DNA of 64,000 nt from Urechis unicinctus (taxonomy: Eukaryota; Annelida; Polychaeta; Xenopneusta; Urechidae), in the NCBI GenBank assembly GCA_034190875.2, contig CM067343.1, positions 30,041,453-30,105,452 on the forward strand, given 5' to 3'. Under the pieces are notes generated by a model. The model ran no database searches, was not told where the DNA came from, and saw nothing but the letters and a program-made list of their open reading frames with translations. Made by a program: the position numbers and the translations under genes. Shown piece by piece: positions 58,454 to 64,000 of the stretch. Position 1 is the first letter of the stretch, and every line of letters starts with the position of its first letter.

Positions 58454-61183
58454 ACTAGAATGCGCTAGACTACTTGCCGAATCATAACGAAATTTTGTCA
58501 TTGGAATAATATATAACATAAAGAAACCTAGTTTCATTGTGAACTTGTTTTCTTCGCTTTAAAATCCATATATGTACATGTAACCATGATTCAGTGCGTC
58601 CTAAAGAACTAAGCAATAGTGTCACTGAAGTAGTACTTAATGTCATGTCTTACATCGATATGTAATTGATAATATATAAATATGCCTCCCTAAAAACGCG
58701 ATGGGCTTAAAACAGCTTATATTGTTTTGTGTCTCAAATATATTTTGCCTGTTGGAGGTATTAAGATTGTTTTGTTGTCAATCAATACTCACAGTATCAG
58801 TTCCATATCGTATTATCATGGTGGATTAATTCTAACAAATGTCCGTGGTAAAGCCTTCATGTGCCAAATTAATTCATTTACCAGCGCCTATAAGAGACTG
58901 TACTTTATGCTAATGGAATATATCAGGGATTTTCATTGACACATTGTGGCTGTTTAAGTGAGGCTTACCGGGGATTTATGAAAATTGTATTTCTGATAAA
59001 TCTATCTTTGATCTCTGCTGAATATAATTCAAAGCGCGACATTTCTTCTTGAAGCATCTCAGGATGCTATGTTAGACTGTCAAGTATCGAGTTGACCATA
59101 ACCACAGAGCTTTCAGCGTTATTAAATAGAAGATTGACAGCAGCATCACTGCGGCTAATCGAATCCTTCTTCAGTAGGAAGGTGATTGCAGAGGAGCAGT
59201 TTGACGCCCGTAGACAATTGATTGCATAGAAGGGCGATAAGCGAGCATGATGTGTCACTACCGTGAGTCATAACGTAGCTACGATTGCGTTAGTGCGTGG
59301 TGACCATATTTGTCATTTGTTTGTCCAGAGTCTCTTAGTATCTTACATTTGACGAGACGTTATGTTGTACGTGAAATGATCCGATGACGAGGAAAGCCTG
59401 ACAGACTGTAGCTTCCGGGGTTTCAACTTGAAGTTGAGTCATGCCAGTTAACCACTGGTTATAAAACGGTTTGAAAATGTTGATATGGAAATAGACAGAT
59501 AGTGAGCCGACGATCCTCGAACCTACAATCTTTACCAGATGCACTTTTGGTATTGCCCATATCATGAAAATGACAATATTACACATGAATGTGCAATATA
59601 TCAATGTTCTAGGGTGAACGAAGAGCTATCTAGACTGCATAACGTATTGTTCATAGCTGTGCTCTTAACAGTGGACTTGTACTCTATGCTAATGGAATAT
59701 ATCAGGGATGTTCCTTGACACATTGTGGCTGTGTAGGTGAGGCTTACCGGGGATTTCTGATAAATCTATTACGAAGTAGTATTAGCCAAGTGTACGAATA
59801 TATATGGCTATCCAAAACATAGCCGCGTAGCTGTTATAAGTCTGTCTGCGCGACACGCACACACAAATTTAGTATTAGTAGAACACATAAGATAGGGATA
59901 GCATATATGGATGAGAAACTCCTGGGCAATAGATCAGTCATCTTTGTGCTGATGAGGTTCAATCAACCTAAGAATCGAAGGTTTAGATGGAAACGTGAAT
60001 ACATTTATATATATATATATATCTACATATAATTATACAAACACACCCACACCCCTCACACACATAATCAAACTTAAGTTCCTTTAGGGAAGTATTCACT
60101 ATTCACAAAATAACTGTAAGGGTGATTCGAAGCTCCCAGTACAAAAAATTATGTCGTCGAGTTGTTGGGTCGATTTGACTGCCACCATTTTGCTGAATGT
60201 AATTATCGACTGAATTCCAACGGCCATATGTTGTTGTTGGTCAGAAGACGTAGATAAGCGCACTCAATGATTGCTAATTACCCAAACCTGGCAACCTCTC
60301 CCTATCCCAACGCACACGTCGCAACTTTTTGCAGCACTTAACTATGCTGCTTAATACGTCGATCCTCAACTTTGGCGCCAACAATACGTGCCGCCACAAA
60401 TGAGCAGCTCCGTAAGACTGGCAAACCGGGGCAAACATGAGAGCTAAAATTGTCCAAAGGACAGCTAAACGTGCTTTTCTGAGAGCGTACAAACGTCGTT
60501 AGAGCGGGTGGTTTGTGGTACCTTTGAAGCATGTTGGGTTCGTCGTCATTTGTTTTTTACATGATTTGTTTTGATGAAAATCAATAGGCACATGAAATAA
60601 ATACTAATATCATCTCGCAGGTAGCTGAAGACTGGGATGTCGGATTTTGCGGTTTTGCAAGATGCAAAGCATCCGTGTTAATATCCCTATTACATATGCT
60701 GACGAACCCAGGTCGTGACCTAATGCTGTCATTCGAGTGCCTACATGAGTCTCTCAAACCCACGATATGTAGTAGGAAACAGTAGTTCCCATATCATGGC
60801 TGTTGCTGTCAGGTTATCTTCTGGCTGTGATACTACATTGACATATTTGCTTTAAACAGGTGGACAGGTACAAAGTACAAACTGGTAAATAAATGACATT
60901 AGTCGATGGCAAACAAGCTCAGATCGATGCGACGAGTCGGCATGATTACCATACGGGGCAAGCCGGCGTATGGGCTAATTGACTTGGAAGACCTATAGTG
61001 TGTATTGGTGAGTGGGCCAGATGGCACACATCTGAGAAGAATATGAATTGCTTATTACAGGCTGTTGTCATTGTAAAACATAAAAGGAATATTAATGACA
61101 TTGAAGCTTTCTCAGCAAGATAAAACATCATTCGGTTTAGTGGATACGTTTATCGTTAGAGCATAATTTGGAGTGATACAGCA

Positions 61184-62179
61184 ATGTCTCTATATTGCCG
61201 TAGCAAGCATTGTCTCTGTATATCCTTATTTGGGCTTCTTTGTGTTACAGTGCTGTTTTATATCACTATAAGTCTTAATCTTTATGAAAATGTAACTCCT
61301 TGGTTGGAGCATAGAGAACTTAATATCGGACATAACACTCAGGATATACATTGCCTATTTCATTCATCGGATTCTCAAGTCAGCGCAAATGACACTTATC
61401 ACCTTGCTGAGATTTTCAAACAAGTCGACCACGCAATTTCCGACCCTCGTCTGCCCAGAGCTCTAACCCCAACCCTGTACAAGGATACGGTCACTTTTTT
61501 GTCCAAGGTGAGACAGGTTTTTACGGAGCATAACATTACGTGGACACTATCCTTTGGCTCGCTCCTGGGGAGTGTAATATGCCATGATATATTACCATGG
61601 GACGACGACTTGGACTGCTCTTTGCTGAAATCCGATTTGAATAAAATCGATCTTCACAAAAAGGGAATTCTGAAGGACAGTTACGGACTTGGATATAATA
61701 TCAAAAATAAAAAGATGTTCGAATTATCTAAGCCTTTCATCAAGCCCTACCCATGGAGCTATCCATTCATTGATTTTACACATTTTGAAATAAAAGACAC
61801 TGTCGTCAAATTGACCGACTGGAGACGACCCAAACTTAACTATCAGGTTGATTTCGAACATTACTTCCCATTATGCTGGCGCCCATTTGCAGGTATGTGG
61901 CTGCCGGTTCCCAGGTATCCATGGAGTGTTCTGAACGTGATTTACCCGGCACTGTCATGTAAAATGTCCACTTGGAGTCATACACAGGAACGATATCGTA
62001 CAAATCCTTCCAAAACTAATTGCTCCTTCCTTAGATCTGCATACCCTAATGTTTATTTCACGAAAAAAAGGAACATCGCTTTGGAAAAGCTTTATTTTGG
62101 GAATTCAACCTTGTATGATATGTGCATTGAAGATAATCATAATCAATACCGGGCGACTAACGCCTTTTGGGAGGCTTAA
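61184..62179 (+). CDS. LicD-family type II membrane protein, copy 2 (intact)
   Basis: An intronless 331-aa protein. Residues 11-33 form one membrane segment after a short cytoplasmic tail, so the rest should face the Golgi/ER lumen. The catalytic core has NITWTLSFGSLLG followed by LPWDDDLDCSL, matching the LicD/FKTN/FKRP nucleotidyltransferase motif (S/G-T-LLG ... PWDDDxD). Tyr/Trp-rich blocks follow (YPWSYPF, KLTDWRRPK). It differs from copy 1 by one codon deletion (NKIDLHKK against NKVEDLHKK), a Trp instead of the TAG at 248, and scattered substitutions. Likely role: glycan modification with a phosphate-linked group, by family only; the acceptor is unknown. No polyadenylation signal was called. 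The start is the first Met, shared with copy 1. Confidence 0.9.
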   Translation: MSLYCRSKHCLCISLFGLLCVTVLFYITISLNLYENVTPWLEHRELNIGHNTQDIHCLFHSSDSQVSANDTYHLAEIFKQVDHAISDPRLPRALTPTLYKDTVTFLSKVRQVFTEHNITWTLSFGSLLGSVICHDILPWDDDLDCSLLKSDLNKIDLHKKGILKDSYGLGYNIKNKKMFELSKPFIKPYPWSYPFIDFTHFEIKDTVVKLTDWRRPKLNYQVDFEHYFPLCWRPFAGMWLPVPRYPWSVLNVIYPALSCKMSTWSHTQERYRTNPSKTNCSFLRSAYPNVYFTKKRNIALEKLYFGNSTLYDMCIEDNHNQYRATNAFWEA

Positions 62180-63090
62180 ATGCTCGTCGTATATTTCATT
62201 GTAAGAATAGATGAACAAACACCACTGCTGTGCAGGTAATATTCGATATTTTGAATCACATTATAAGTCTAACACTAGAATACGCCTGACTACTTGCCGA
62301 ATCATAAACAAATGGTGTCATTGGAATCATATATAACATAAAGAAACTTTGTATCAATGTGAAATTGTTTATTGAAAGACATTGTTTTATTCGCTTTAAA
62401 ATCCATATATGTACATGTAACCATGATTCTGTGCGTCCTAGTGAACTAAGCATTAATGTCACTGAAGTAGTACGTAATTTCGTCTTACAATAGATTTTTA
62501 ATTGATAATATATAAATATGCCTCCCTAAAGACGCGATGGGCGTATAACAGCTTATATGGTTTTTTGTCTCAAATATGTTTTGCCTGTAAGAGGTATGAA
62601 GATTGTTTTGTTGTCAATCAATACACACAGTATTGGTTCCATATCGTATTTTCATGGTGGATTAATTCTGACAAATGTCCGTGGTAAAGCCTTGATGTGC
62701 CAGATTAATTCATTTACCAGCGCTAGTTAAGGCCGTGTGTATCAACTGAAGAAATGCTCCACATCTAGCTAGGCCACTGTGAATGGACCAGAAGAGGACA
62801 TCGTAAGGAACCAGCCACACCATAAAACGAAACACAAAAGGATTAATGTGATATAGGGTGATGAAATACATTATTACCATATGTTATCGTGGATATGATA
62901 AAAGTATTTAATTTGATGAGTATCTTTGTCTTACTAGATACTTGGCAATGCTGATATAACAAGTATTGACATAAATCATAACGAGGAACATGACATGTGT
63001 GTGTCCAGTTTAGCAATGAGGGAATCACCTTAAGAATACGACGAAATGTAATAATTCGTACACAAACTTCAACTTCCCGATAATATCATC
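62180..63090. other. 3' flank of LicD copy 2 and unique spacer
   Basis: To about 62725 this is the duplicated 3' flank. From 62726 it is sequence without a counterpart in unit 1. No gene was recognised. Confidence 0.5.
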
Positions 63091-63102
63091 TACAGCACTG
63101 AT

Positions 63103-63241
<139 letters not shown>

Positions 63242-63805
63242 ATTGTGACCATTGATTCTAGTACAATGATTGACGAATTGTTGACATGTTCAAAGGGGCT
63301 CTATTGGTTCTATCAAAGTTATAAGTAGCCACACTGTCAAAAATCACTCAGAGTTTATTTGCGAAAAGTCGAATAGCTTGTGAAAAAAGTAACGAAACAC
63401 AAACACGAGAGAGTCGTGGTATCTGAATCACATTATGACAATATAAAAATATTTCTTAACATTAATTTATGCGTTCATAATGCAATCAATGATCATGATG
63501 GCCAGCTGATGGTATATCGATGTCTAAGTACATTTGCCGGGTTGATCATCCTCAAATCGTTATTGTTTCTATTGTATACTTGTAGATATGTAACTGCCCC
63601 CACTGCTCTTTAAATATACGGCTACTATAACTTATGAATTAGGGTTCATCATAATTATCCCTCAATGCATAACAGGACGTGTGGCCTCATTTTGTATTGC
63701 ATGAATACCATTTGTAATAATGCAGCGTGACAGTCAAAAGCTGATTGATTTCTATAGTCATCCAACATGCAGGGATCTGTGTGAAAGAGAAATGAAAAGT
63801 ATCAG

Positions 63806-64000
63806 GAATACGAATTAAAGGGCGACATTTCTTCCAGAAGCATCTCAGGATGCAATGTTAGACTGTCAAGTATCGAGTTGACCATTACCACAGAGCTTTC
63901 AGCGTAATTGAATTGAAGATTTACAACAGCATCACTGCGGCTAATCAAATCCTTTTACAGGAAGGTGATCGGAGACGAGCTGTTTGACGCCCGTAGACGA
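63806..64000 (+). repeat. Tandem segmental duplication, unit 3 (start only)
   Basis: GCGACATTTCTTC, CAGAGCTTTCAGCG, GCATCACTGCGGCTAAT and TTTGACGCCCGTAGACGA recur in the order seen at 54928 and 59036. The window ends 195 bp in, so a third LicD-like gene may lie about 2.3 kb beyond the right edge. Confidence 0.85.

Overview
The window is nuclear DNA from an animal. It has spliced genes with GT-AG introns, three recognisable metazoan housekeeping genes (APEX2, PHPT1, PQBP1), fossil non-LTR retrotransposons, a TA-flanked MITE and many long AT, GT and ACAT microsatellites. The gene content and repeats would suit a marine invertebrate, perhaps a lophotrochozoan, but the sequence does not fix the species and this is inference. 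No bacterial operon, CRISPR array, tRNA or rRNA was seen.

Left part (1-8.3 kb). On the minus strand are the first two coding exons of APEX2 (AP endonuclease 2; the rest lies beyond the left edge) and a complete three-exon PHPT1 (phosphohistidine phosphatase, 126 aa). A degenerate ~82-bp tandem array lies between them. PHPT1 is divergent from PQBP1, whose first exon is at 8258-8330.

Middle part (8.3-26.6 kb). PQBP1 (plus strand, seven coding exons, 295 aa) has a 16.3-kb first intron, and exons 2-7 sit at 24.6-26.6 kb. Three intronless genes for Star-like/FkbM-family type II membrane proteins lie inside that intron (12897-13991 plus; 16712-17752 minus; 22380-23414 minus). The intron also holds a MITE, a decayed RecQ-like helicase fragment, several minisatellites and two long inverted repeats.

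Right part (26.7-64 kb). From 26.7 to about 54.9 kb I found no intact gene. The stretch is AT-rich and made of diverged copies of a long same-orientation repeat, microsatellites and three non-LTR retrotransposon relics. From about 54.9 kb a 4.1-4.8 kb unit is tandemly duplicated, with a third copy starting at the right edge. Each full unit carries one intronless LicD-family gene. The first has an internal TAG (pseudogene or truncated allele); the second is intact (331 aa).

The genes do not form one pathway. APEX2, PHPT1 and PQBP1 are single-copy cellular genes in DNA repair, protein histidine dephosphorylation and splicing/transcription. The FkbM-like and LicD-like genes are two local expansions of probable Golgi/ER type II membrane proteins with transferase folds. 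They are the evolutionarily lively part of the window.
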